Source: Neodiprion pinetum (taxonomy: Eukaryota > Arthropoda > Insecta > Hymenoptera > Diprionidae). From it: a stretch of 64,000 nucleotides of DNA. Shown here in pieces: positions 1 through 10,952 of the stretch. Under the pieces are notes generated by a model, which had not been told where the DNA came from, ran no database searches, and saw only the letters and a program-made list of their open reading frames with translations. A program made the translations under genes and the position numbers. The DNA lies in assembly GCF_021155775.2 (NCBI RefSeq), contig NC_060235.2:16207193-16271192 (forward strand). The letters run 5' to 3'. Position 1 is the stretch's first letter; each line of letters begins with the position of its first letter.

Positions 1-3000
1 GGAGACACCCTTGGCAAAGCGCTTGCCTCTGTTGTGAGTGCAAGAGTACGTGTCCCTCACGCATCTCATTTCTTCTTAAAGCCGATGTCGACTAAACCCA
101 GTAAAATAGTTAACCTTGTGCGGAAATTTATCCCAAGCAAAGCAATTTATGCATGTGTATAAGACGCATTGAACAGTTTCTCAAATGCGGTATAGATTTT
201 GAACGAATATTGATTGTCTTTTCATTTCCTCAGATTTATCCCACGGACCAATCGGTATCTAGCTATAGCAGTAACCCTTCGACGCCGGTTAGCTCACCCC
301 CTCCGTTAACGGGCTCTGCACCAGGCTGGGCCTCAGGCACAGCCCCAGTTTCCCCACATTTTGCGGCAGACCCAAATCGTGGCGGAACTATTCACATGGT
401 AAGTTTTATTTACTTGTGATTTTGTCTGAAGACATTATTGTCTTTTACCCACCTGTCCCTTTTTGATATACCTGTCCTTTCTTTTCTTGCTTTATCCCTC
501 TTTCCCCTCCCTTTACTCATTATGTATTTTACATCAACATAAATTGGATAATAGGCTGTTTTACTGCATTAATTACCCAGTAAAAGTTGCTTTGATTAAT
601 TATTTTTCTCAGCAACTATTCGAAACCTTTCTACGACTAGCCTTAACAGTTCTTGTTTAGGTTAGCTAAAAATGGGATGCGATGAACTCCTGATAATACT
701 CTCACGTATACGTGTAATAAAAACCAATAGGCAGCGAGAGTATTTTTATACAACTAAAGACGAACTATGGATTTGCAGTGTACAAAATTGGAGAAAATCA
801 AAGAACTCCATGGAATAGTTGCTGAATACTAAGAGCATAACTACACATATCTTTTCCCTTGAAGGATTTCGATCTAAACATTGTTGAGAGATTAATTGTT
901 TTCATTAAAACGCATAGATGGTAGACTCGGAATTATTCTAACGAACTGAAAATTGTTCTAATTTCATTATTTCAATGGAAATAGCTTTGGGGATGCACAA
1001 AGCATGAGAAACACACGGTGAGGAAGAGAAAGAGAAAGAGAAAGAGAAAGAGAGAGTGCACCAATAATTAATTTATTTTTTGTGTTGTCTTTTCTTTTTA
1101 ACTTTTTACCCTTCTTGTTTGTTGTGAACGTTGTGTTGAATTGGTTGTTTTGGTTTTGTTGTTGCGTTGGTGTTGTGTGTGAAGCCGGCACCAGAGCAGC
1201 AGAGGCTAGATGATGCCATCGGCTTCCTGCGCGACCATGCCGAGGTGAGGATCACCGTTTTTTATTTACTTGCCCATTATGTATTCAATTAACACAAGAA
1301 TTACGTGACCATGCATTTGGTTTTTCATTTTGCAAAATCTTTCTCATTTTCTTACATCAGGAATTCGGTTTGTCTTGATTGACTAACACTTTTTTATCAG
1401 ATCGTCCACAATTGTATTCTCCTTCATCTTTCTTGTTACGCGTTTCAATAGATTGACACAGGGTTTGATTGATAACCATTTCTTAGTTCGGAAAAATCAG
1501 AATGATTTGAGCTTAATGTTGTTACACCTTATGTTTAAAGTGGTGCAGCATGTAGAACACTACTAAACGACATGTATAATGAAATCTTAAAGATGCTTAA
1601 AAATCTGTCACACTTTTACCAAAATCACATGATAAGAATATGAATATGAAATAAAGAACAACGAAAGAAACTCATTATGGACGATCAACCTTAGACAGAC
1701 GATTAAGTTTAAACTGTATAAAATGGTAATAAACATCTTATTGATGGACGACCAAAATGTAATCGAGTCGGGTCTATGGTATTCTGTTGGTACAGGGAAC
1801 ACGGATGGAGGAGCGACTGGACGATGCAATCAATGTACTGAGGAATCATGCGGAAAGTCAGCTCGGCTTGCACCTCGCACCTGTAGGACCTCACGCCTCG
1901 TTATATTCCCATACCTCACCCCCACAGTTGGACCATTTAGTAAGTACATCGATGGGAGTATTGACTGTTATGAATAGAGTTAGGACTTACTTCTGAAAAT
2001 TGTGCATCTCGCTTTGCAGACGAGTCCTCACCCTGCGGTAACAGTGGCGCAACCCCAGGGTTCGTACCCTGGTCTGACGTCAACACCCGACACAGATGGT
2101 TCTATAAAAATCGAGAGGTTACCTGTTTCAAATGCCAGTAAGTTAATGTCCATTGTTACACGAAAGTATGGTCAATTATTTTCGAGGAAAGATATCAAGA
2201 TCCTTTCCGGAATTTCAACAATCTTCCTAAATAATAACACATGCCATGTGGCTAGAGAGGCAGACTGGCTTGCAACTTGTCTGTTTGAATTTTCCGTATA
2301 TCTAAACTTGAATCACCTTGTTGTAAACGACGGCGAGATTCTTATATGGGTATCTCGGAGAGAGTCTGGCCATTGTGCGTTATATCAGATATAAACTCGA
2401 CGACTATTACAAATGACTAGATACTCGTAAACGTTCCATGAGCTAGCATCTATTATCTACCTCTAGGCTCGTGACGCATATGGCGTATGTCTAAATTAGG
2501 ATTATACTCGGTCACTTCCTGCTTTTAATTGGTGAATGCATTCTTGTTCATTAAAATGAACTGCATTATACTAATAGTGACTATCACGTATTTCTCTGCG
2601 GGTGTTCCTACTTATGTCTCCCAATATTATCGCATTTAGATTATGCCCTCGAAATATTGTTGAAACGCTCTATACTACACTCGTTTAAGACAGTATCAAT
2701 AATTAGTAGAATATATATCTTTAGAAAAGAGGAAAGATCCGCCAGACAGTAGTGGCGGCGAAACCAAACCTTCGAGCAGCGACTTGGTCACTGGAGCTGG
2801 TGTCATAGGAGCCTCTACCGTCAATTCGACGTCGCAAGGGAAAGGCACCAAGAGATCGCGCAGATAGTAAGTGTTTTCCTAATTACTCGCAACAGTAGAA
2901 TAGAAAGCAAAAAAACAAAGAAGAAAAACTTCCAGATTCATGTCTATCATATTTTTTTCTTTTTTTTTTTTGCTTTTTTTTTTATGTATTTTACGTATTC

Positions 3001-4597
3001 AAATTATTTGTTCCTTCAGTTTTTGATGGTCGGGAAAAGATAATACTTAACAGTTAGAAATTCGATAGAAACTTAAGATCAATTAATAGCAGGTGGTGGT
3101 GCGGCTGACGGATCATCTCGCCGTTCAATGATTATTAGGACTTACCGCTGTCTATCATGTTTAAGGGGTTATGTTAACCCAATTCATACTTCATTTCCGA
3201 TCAATCAATACGAGTTACTATTCGTTAGCATATCTTACAGATTCATGAATAGATTGTTGGATAGATTGAGAAATAAAGCAAAGTATACTCTTAATGTGGA
3301 AGAGAGAAATCTGTTGCTATTGATTTTCATGATTGTTTGATTTTTAAAATCGCAAAAAAAGTGTGACGATATAAACTAACTTGCTGTGTCTTTAAACAAT
3401 CGTTGTTCGAGCGCTGAGGAAGACTGCGACGACCCTGGCACTAAAGCGGTGCGTGAAAAAGAAAGACGACAGGCTAACAACGTTCGTGAAAGGTTAGTGA
3501 GCACACGCAGTACGCACTATTCGCATTTTGGTCCAAATCCTTGTAACATTTCCTCTGAAATTTTTGCCTGCATTTTGTCATATGACAACAATCACGTCAA
3601 CATCTCATTAATCTTCAGTTCCGATTGTATCTACATTTCACGCGATATCAGTCAACTTTTAGTTGACAAAGCAATTGAATCGCAAGTTTTTACTACAATG
3701 TTACTGGACTCGATACAGTATGACTTTTCTCTTATCTTCACTCCAGCGAAATCGAATCTGTACGTTTTCATTGTCAGTTCCTTTACTCAAGTTTACGGCC
3801 AATTAGAAGTGATGTCCGATCGTGCCTGTATAAACCCTCATTTTACCTGATTTTGCGACTGATTAGCCTTTTCCAAACGAAGGCAACTGTAATTGGAATA
3901 TATGACAAACTTTAGGATTCATTAACAATTCTATATCACTGCTACACAATTTCAGGCAGCAAGTATATTATAGTACTCCTGTTACCTGTCTGTAAATCTT
4001 TCTTACTACTGTAAGGCCCGTCTTTATATAAATGGAAATCAAAATGTTGCCAGTTGCAAACAAAAATGAGACATGATTTAGAATTTCTCACAAGCTGGTT
4101 GGAATCAGTTTCAGTTTTATGCAGCTGGAATTTAGCTATCAAGCATGTTCTGTTATAGACCTGTTTTTTTCGTAATATTGGTATACATTGGTTTTTGTTC
4201 ATATTTTCTTTTGTTGTTTCAAGTGCAACAGATTCATTGTATTCTAGGATAAAATTTATCATCTCCTCCTTTACACTAAAACCTTGTTTTATTTCAGATT
4301 AAGATGTGATTTGTAAACTCATTACAACATTTACCACGTTCGAGTATTCCAGTTATTCCTGATTAACTTGTCTCTTGTTTTTTTCCTTGGTCTTTACTCT
4401 CATTTTTATTTTGTCCTGTCTACTCTATGTAATAGACAAGAATCATCTTTCTCTGAAATATAACTAGACATTCCTACCTTTATTTAAAATGAATTTATTC
4501 GAAAAGTTTTGATTGCCAAACAATCAGGGAAAGAGTTGGGAGAGCATATGAGAGGGAGGGAGAGAGAGAGCGAGAGCGAGAGCGAGAGCGAGAGCGC

Positions 4598-4628
<31 letters not shown>

Positions 4629-6351
4629 GGAAAAACAACAAAATCATCAACGTACAAAGAGTATGGGCCTTTCAGATGAAGTTGAAGAAAAATTAGTTTT
4701 TCCGTTTAGGGTTGGCCTTTCTCTGAGCCAGCTTAAAGAAAACCTCTAGGAAAATAAAAAGAAAGGAAATCACCTCAGTTCCTAAGAAAATCCAATATGG
4801 ACCCAAGTGCGTGTGTTCATTAATGCAAGTTGTTTTGAAATATTTTTTCGTCGATGAAAACACGAATCACATGAATCTCACGAATCAACAAATCATTAAC
4901 TTATAAATATTAAATGAAAAAACTAACAGACTCTATCGCTCGAACAACATCACTAAATGACGGTTTTTACCCATGTCACAGTTATCAAAGAATCATTTTG
5001 TATAAGTAGAACTGGTCACCTGCAAATTCATCCGATTTTTGAATTGTTAATTTTTTTGTGACGGTGTTTTCTAGCTCTCACTAAATACGTCTTATTGACG
5101 CTGGATAATCTAGCTCAACTTTTTTTTACTTTTAATTGTTAAGACTGTCAAATCAGGTGATTAATCGAGTATTGTTATTGCGCAACTGTTGTTCGAGCGC
5201 CGAAGACGAGGATGATGATCCTGACATGAAGGCTCAGAGGGAAAAGGAGAGGAGGCAGGCCAATAATGCTAGGGAAAGGTAAGACCCTAAGTTGAAGAAT
5301 AAGAAAACAGAAACAATTTGCTGCATACTAATTGTTTATAAAAATTGTACATAAGCGAAAATATGCAATTCAATGTTACATGTTGTGTCTATATGTATGT
5401 AATCTATACAACGAACCGTAACATTTTAATTAACTGGCCCGTAGTCTTTGTATAGTATGTTTTTTTTGGATTCTATTTTATTTTTGTATAAATCACTAAT
5501 CGTTTTCAACTGGATCGCGCGACTTACAGCAAGAGGTGACAGAGCCAAAACTCATTGTACAAGACACACGTTCATATAGTTTCAACAATATATTCTGTCG
5601 TTAATAATAACAGGGATCACCCTGATGCTTTTGACGTGCTCCATTGTGTAGTCAATTTTTAATCTAACTACACGCATTATAGCTTGTTGTCGTAAACAAC
5701 TGGGTATGGATGGATAATAGTGGATATTCCCTGTTCCTCGCTTAAACAATGGGATACGCAAATATATTATACTATGCGACATTCGTTGTTTTTTTTTTTT
5801 TCTATCCAGGATACGTATTAGGGATATTAATGAAGCTTTGAAGGAACTCGGCAGAATGTGTATGACGCACCTAAAGACCGACAAACCACAAACTAAACTT
5901 GGCATTCTTAATATGGCTGTCGAAGTTATTATGACCTTGGAGCAACAAGTCAGAGGTATTTATCCTACGTCTATCAACCTATTGTTATGCATGGTTAATA
6001 GAAATGTAAAATGACTGTGGTCGTAATTAAAAAATGACTATCAATTCCTCTTCCCAGAACGGAATCTAAATCCAAAAGCAGCGTGTTTAAAAAGGAGAGA
6101 AGAAGAGAAAGCTGAAGATGGTCCCAAATTACCTGGACATTTAGCTACCCACATAGCGCATCCTCATCCCCATCCGCACTCGCACTCGCAGCCGCCATTC
6201 CCCGCGATGCCTGTAAGTTTTTTTCTGTTCTATCTAACATTTGGCTTGAAATATTTCTGTCTTTCTTTTTATCGATCGTAATCCACAAACGATGTCTATG
6301 TTCCAGGGGCCACCACCTTCCCTTCAACACAACCAGTCTCAACCACAGTAG
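1..6351 (+). CDS. da: daughterless (class I bHLH E-protein), 3' part of gene
   Basis: This is the E-protein that dimerises with tissue-specific bHLH factors and binds E-boxes in the nucleus. The visible exons are 1-30 or 1-33 (cut by the window edge, GDTLGKALAS), 234-398 (SSYSSNPSTPVSSPPPL), 1185-1244 or 1796-1939 (LDD helix), 2020-2137, 2725-2866 (ends GTKRSRR), 3412-3492 or 5198-5278 (basic region), 5810-5955 (helix-loop-helix, RDINEALKELGRMCMTHLK), 6058-6212 (ERNLNPKAACLKRREEEK) and 6307-6351 (stop TAG). All joins keep phase and use GT/AG sites. Identification rests on near-invariant E-protein motifs in the correct order. The C-terminus is His/Pro-rich (HPHPHPHSHSQPPF). The first intron has two possible donors, 3 nt apart: strong GTGAGT after 33, weak GTTGTG after 30. 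Only the latter gives the family-typical ALASIYP join. The 5' exons lie left of the window. Confidence 0.95.
1018..1056. repeat. GA-rich simple repeat
   Basis: Interrupted (GAAA/GA)n purine tract in the daughterless intron, about 130 bp upstream of alternative exon A. Confidence 0.85.
1185..1244 (+). CDS. da: daughterless alternative exon A, LDD-helix form 1
   Basis: This 60-nt, phase 0-0 exon encodes 20 residues, including RLDDAIGFLRDHAE. It lies between an AG acceptor behind a T/G-rich tract and a GTGAGG donor. The LDD-AI-x-x-LR-x-HA motif is the conserved helix found in E-proteins (RLDDAIHVLRNHA in vertebrate members). A second exon with the same motif lies 551 bp downstream at 1796-1939. 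Both exons join in frame to 234-398 and to 2020-2137, so they may be chosen alternatively or included together. The frame cannot separate these possibilities. Confidence 0.75.
1796..1939 (+). CDS. da: daughterless alternative exon B, LDD-helix form 2
   Basis: This 144-nt, phase 0-0 exon encodes 48 residues with MEERLDDAINVLRNHAE at the start, the closer match to the vertebrate E-protein consensus. It continues into a Ser/Pro/His-rich linker ending PPQLDHL. The acceptor is TTGGTACAG and the donor GTAAGT. It shares the LDD helix with the exon at 1185-1244 but carries extra C-terminal sequence. It is probably the constitutive or major form; this is inference. Confidence 0.85.
3412..3492 (+). CDS. 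da: daughterless alternative basic-region exon, NNVRER form
   Basis: This 81-nt exon encodes an acidic stretch (AEEDCDDPGTK) followed by AVREKERRQANNVRE, the DNA-binding basic region of the bHLH domain. Its last two bases join the first base of 5810 to complete Arg. It has exactly the same length and phases as the exon at 5198-5278. The acceptor is TTCGAG, giving Tyr (TA+C) with the preceding exon; the donor is GTTAGT, weaker than that of the second copy. The residue before the ER pair is Val instead of the Ala usual in E-proteins. Twist-family proteins carry NVRER at this place. The bases just upstream, including TGTTCGAGCGC, are shared with the second copy, as expected for a duplication that included the splice site. 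Confidence 0.85.
4553..4628. repeat. (GA)n / (GAGAGC)n simple repeat
   Basis: Long GAGA tract in the 1.7-kb intron between the two alternative basic-region exons of daughterless. It offers many GAGAG motifs, the core bound by GAGA factor in flies. A role in exon choice is not shown. Confidence 0.85.
5198..5278 (+). CDS. da: daughterless alternative basic-region exon, NNARER form
   Basis: This 81-nt exon encodes AEDEDDDPDMK followed by AQREKERRQANNARE, the canonical E-protein basic region. It has the same length and phases as 3412-3492, with a stronger donor (GTAAGA) and the same TTCGAG acceptor context. It is probably the conventional daughterless exon. If both copies were included the frame would still stay open, but the basic region would be doubled and separated from helix 1, so mutually exclusive use is more likely. 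That is inference from structure. Confidence 0.9.
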
Positions 6352-9300
6352 CAGCGGCTGGGCGATAACGTCGCTCTGTGTTAAGGCGATGCGTTTGCTA
6401 TAAGTTTTTCCATCACTGGGCTGTCTTGTTGCTGTCTCGTGAATGGATTCTAATTATCCTACCGTATAGCGTAATTATTTTACTTCTCAACTACCCCGTA
6501 CACCAATCAATCACATGTATATAAAAGTTACACACACTGGTATACACGAATTTACGATCACACAAACACAACATACACTTTTATTTGCTAACATTCATGT
6601 CCGGGCTGTCACGCATACTCGTAATTTATCGAGTGCTGTCGCTTTCAGGTACTTATTTTGGCAGCAAAGAAAATAGCCGCACGTACGGCAATAGAGTACA
6701 GAATTACTTGCTTTGTGAAGAATACAGTGTCTCAAGAAGTGATTAAGATTCCTCTTAGATGCATGTTTTGAAATTTCGCCCGCAGTGAGTAATCTGACAG
6801 TTTTCTATTTTTAATTTTATCGCGTAGCAACGAAAGGTCGTGTACCATAATAAAATATTGCTCGTTACAGTTTGCATTTTTGAACTAGGTAATAGAGAAG
6901 TTCAATTGCATAAATTTGTACAATACCCCAGAATGTTCAACCCCAGGAACACAAATTATAAATACTTCTATTCCTTTTTATTCTTGCCGTGTCGCATAGC
7001 AAAGAGTGAATATCATTTTGTTGCTTTCATCTAACCAGGCATATTTCGATAGTATAAGTTTAAGCTTTCGTTGTATCTGTAATTATCCAAATAGTCCTGC
7101 ATTTTCGAAAAACAAAGGATTTGACAAGTCTTCAATCGGTATACTAAATACATAATAGCTGACGGTAGAAGTGACAACAGATTTTTTATTCGATACGACG
7201 TTATTAAAGTTTTGTCTTGGAAAGAGAGTCAAGAAATATTGACTTGGATGATATTTTTAAAAAATTATATTTTTATTATATAAATAAATACTATTTATTC
7301 ATGAAAACAACAACGAATAATCATTGGAATTTAACTTTAAATGCACTGCCCAAAATACGGACTTTATATTTCGGTAACTTACAATGACGCCATCCTTATT
7401 GTATGTTATCAGATTTTAAGACAAACGAAGAAAACAATGTTTTTACTATTCACATTTAACATTTCCAAGAATTATTAATATCATGCATATGCCGTGGGAC
7501 CGTAAAGAGAATTGTCGGTCACTATACAAAACTCGCGTTGAATAAATGATTATTAAATTGCATCACAATAAGACGTACATACAATTGTTTTTTATCACAT
7601 GCCAATCGTTTGGATCTTTACGAAGCGAATTTTAAGAACAATGCACCCTTCTTGGTAGTACTTATTTCTCGTATTTCTTATTGTTGTACAGCGGGCAAAG
7701 TAACCAAAGTCATGTTCACAAGCATTAATAGCAGTAGTGTATGTTTTACTACTGAAAAATTCTCCACATGCACACGTTCATTTCCATATACTTACGCATT
7801 TCGTAGAGATATTTCGATAGCCTTTTATAAAGAAAAGAAATATCAAACAAAAAAGATGACTGTGATTCATAATTTCTATTTTCATTTACAATCAATTGCC
7901 AGTGCCCTTTTTTCCAATTTTCTTTTTTCTCTTGGTATGTGAGTAAGGGGAAATAAAAAGTACGAAATTATGTAGAGAAAAAAAAACTGACAAGTTTCAA
8001 AGTTTTTTATTTATAATAATAAATAAATTATCACATCTTAATTATAAAATATTTTAGCAATATACAGATTTCTGAAATTCATTTCTGTTCGCTATTAATG
8101 TAATAAATGACGATCTGCATCGGCAGAGCATAAGCGGCGCAACGCGTGTGACGTGACTACTCGTGTAAGCACGAATAAAGCTCGCGGGTATGCGAGTGTT
8201 TGTGTATGTGAAATAAAAAATGCGTTGCTCAAAGACTATACACAAGATTAGGTATTTAGAAGGAAACCTGGCTTTATCTATAGCGTGTGTAGAATATCCA
8301 CACTTGACGTGTGTGAGCAGTTTAAGTGGATACATGTCCTAGTACGCACCTGAAGCATGTTTCATCATTTCCCACCTCTCTTCGTCGCGACAGCTCTGAA
8401 ACAGATTAATCAGGATTCAAATCGTTACTGTATCAATAATCTTGTCGGAATTACTCCGCCTGCTTATTAGCAACAAGGCGAAAGATTTTTGATGCTTATT
8501 TTTGTAATGATTTTTTTTTGACGTTTACTTATATTTCTCTACGCGTTATAGAATCTTCGGGTATAACGGATAAGTATTATGTAACGAGGCGAATTTGTTG
8601 AAATTTCCGCTAGTAAATAAGAAAGCAATTAAATGTGATAAATTACTTACATTTTCTCAACATCCCGCAACACGCTTTGCAGTCATTGTGTTGTATCGAT
8701 ACAATCGAAATAGATAACTGCATGTTGAGAACATTTGCGTTGTATACTAAACTTTTGCTTTGCCTAACAAGGTAAGGGGGGAAGGGGGGGGGAGAGTAGT
8801 AGTGTCAAACCAGATACATCAGGCATCCGAATATAAAACAATGTAATGATAGTGATGGAAAAACTTGGTACAAGCGCATCGTCTTTGTCATACCATGGGA
8901 TGTAGAACGACATCTAAGTGGGCATGATAATTTCTTTGACTTGAATTCAATATCTGGCTAATGGGCTTATCTCTGCTTTTACTTTACGGTACTCGACGTC
9001 AATTGAAATTGTATTCCATCTTTGAATTTACCATTTGTTTCGTGAAGTTGAGCTGTCCGCGCAGCATAGAGCTCAATTCCACGAAAGTTTCTTCAATAAT
9101 CTTATATATTTTACTATCAAGTGACTGATAACACATTTTAACAACTTACGTTCAGGTCAATTAAGCAATGTCATGCTTTGTGAGACAATTTTCTGACGAA
9201 AAAATCCTTTCAATATAGGCGCACTAGAGGCAATGCGTTTGTGCATCTGGTTTTATTTCTTTCTTCGTTTGAGCATCATTGTTTTTAAGATTGAATGCCC

Positions 9301-9965
9301 GATGTGATTTCGAGAAATGATGAACTGTATGAATTTATCGATATAAAAGTTTTTTTTTTTTTTTTTACCCATCTATCCGCCGTGCTATTTCGCGTGTATT
9401 ACGTACATGCATATGTATACAGTAACAAACTTTTATTTGAAAAACTAAGTGATCCCAGTGACGTTTCTTAATTATTTCGTTTATATTACTTTCATATTTA
9501 TCAATGATCAGAATGTGGCCCCAGCTACAGAAAGATAGCAAGGGGAGTGTGATAAAAACCAGTCACAACTGAGACAACTCCCGGTTGATAAATTTTATCA
9601 TATATTAGTAGAGCATGTTTCAAATTATCAAATTTTAACGGAATTATTGTTTCGTCTGTGAATTTTCTGGTAGTTTCGCAAAAACGGAATGAATAAGGAG
9701 AAGTTCTTAAATTACTTGGAAAAAAATCCTGACGCCAAACATGTGCTTTAAGTGCTTACTAGCGAACGCATTCCCTTAAGATTAAGGACAATAAATATTA
9801 TACCTTTGCGTACACACTCATATTTCATTGCTCCTAGTTAAGGAGTGTTTGTACATAGGAAAGAGTTCTGCCCGCCTACTTAAATTTGCTTTGTCAACTT
9901 GCACCGGCGCGCTAGCAAACAGACGATATATGGTATATTCTGTTCCAGTGAAAGAATTGTTCAAA

Positions 9966-9994
9966 CATTATTATTATTATTATTATTATTATTT
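9966..9994. repeat. (TTA)n microsatellite
   Basis: About nine TTA/TAT units in intergenic DNA. Confidence 0.85.
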
Positions 9995-10537
9995 CGTCAG
10001 TATGTGTATAGGGGATTCAAATTTTATGCAGTACTTTTTCCTACATTCGTGGCTAATTTATAACGAGATAGGAAAAAATTTGCTAGGCTGGAGTTTATGT
10101 ATACGCTTTTTTTTTTATTATTATTCAATCGGTTTGTAGAGAGAACAGACCAGTGAATAAATGCTTCAAGCGGTTGATAATCTCAAAAAGAATTGACAAC
10201 TTTTGGTAACGATTGCATTGAACTGCTAATTTTCCATCCAGAGTTAATTTATTTACTGATGGGTTCATTCTATCTGTGTGAAACAAGATATCGGACAGAA
10301 GTGTTTTATTTGTTGACTTTACTTTACAACAACATTATACGCACACGTCCCAGACATTTGGCACTTTTGAGTATTATAATATAAATTACAATATTTCATA
10401 CACATACTATACATATATAGCAAATTTTTAGCATTAGAAATATATTCCATGTTTGTTATTATTTAAGTTTTTTCTTTTACTACGAATTACCGATAGGTCA
10501 GATATATAAATATATATATATATGTATATACATATAT

Positions 10538-10952
10538 AAGGACTGTGCGGATTTCCGGAATCTCGGGACAAAAGTTTAGATTGTGGATGGGTTTGTATCA
10601 AATCAGATCAGATTTTTTGGCGATCCAGAAATTTTGGAGAAAACCGTAACGTGGATAACCGAACTTACCGAATATTTATAGTATTGGACAAATACTAAAT
10701 AATAGTAGTAAATAGTATATGTAAATGGCATATCTAAATGGCGTAAATATTTTCAGTTAAAAATATATCATCTTTCATCGGGAGATCCAGGAATGCCGAA
10801 AATTTTGACAAAACTGATATTGTAGAGAATCCCGACATTTTCATAAATCCGGATGTTTTCGGGGATCACAAAACTCTCGGCAACACGACCCTAAAGTAAT
10901 AGATTTCTTCCGATATGACGACCCGAAGAATTCTGGTACCCGCACAGCCCTA
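10538..10952. mobile_element. hAT-like MITE (degenerate)
   Basis: The left end reads AAGGACTGTGCGGATTTCC. The right end, reverse-complemented, reads TAGGGCTGTGCGGGTACC. The shared (A/T)AGG(A/G)CTGTGCGG terminus resembles the TAGGGCTGTGC ends common in hAT elements. The interior is non-coding and AT-rich. The 8-bp flanks are ACATATAT on the left and GTATGTAT on the right, which differ only by transitions and could be a decayed 8-bp target duplication. The family assignment is inference. Confidence 0.55.

Noticed and set aside
3386..3411. Extension of the first basic-region exon leftwards to include CSSAE, also possible in the second copy.
   Set aside because: It reads well as protein, but no AG acceptor exists in either copy before that point and a stop lies just upstream. 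The AG inside TTCGAG gives a correct phase and a Tyr codon in both copies.
8345..8397. Minus-strand exon-like segment, TTTCAG acceptor, frame SCRDEERWEMMKHAS, GTGCGT donor.
   Set aside because: Only about 50 bp and no partner exon could be joined in frame; the nearest upstream donor (near 8650) gives stops in every join. Probably chance.
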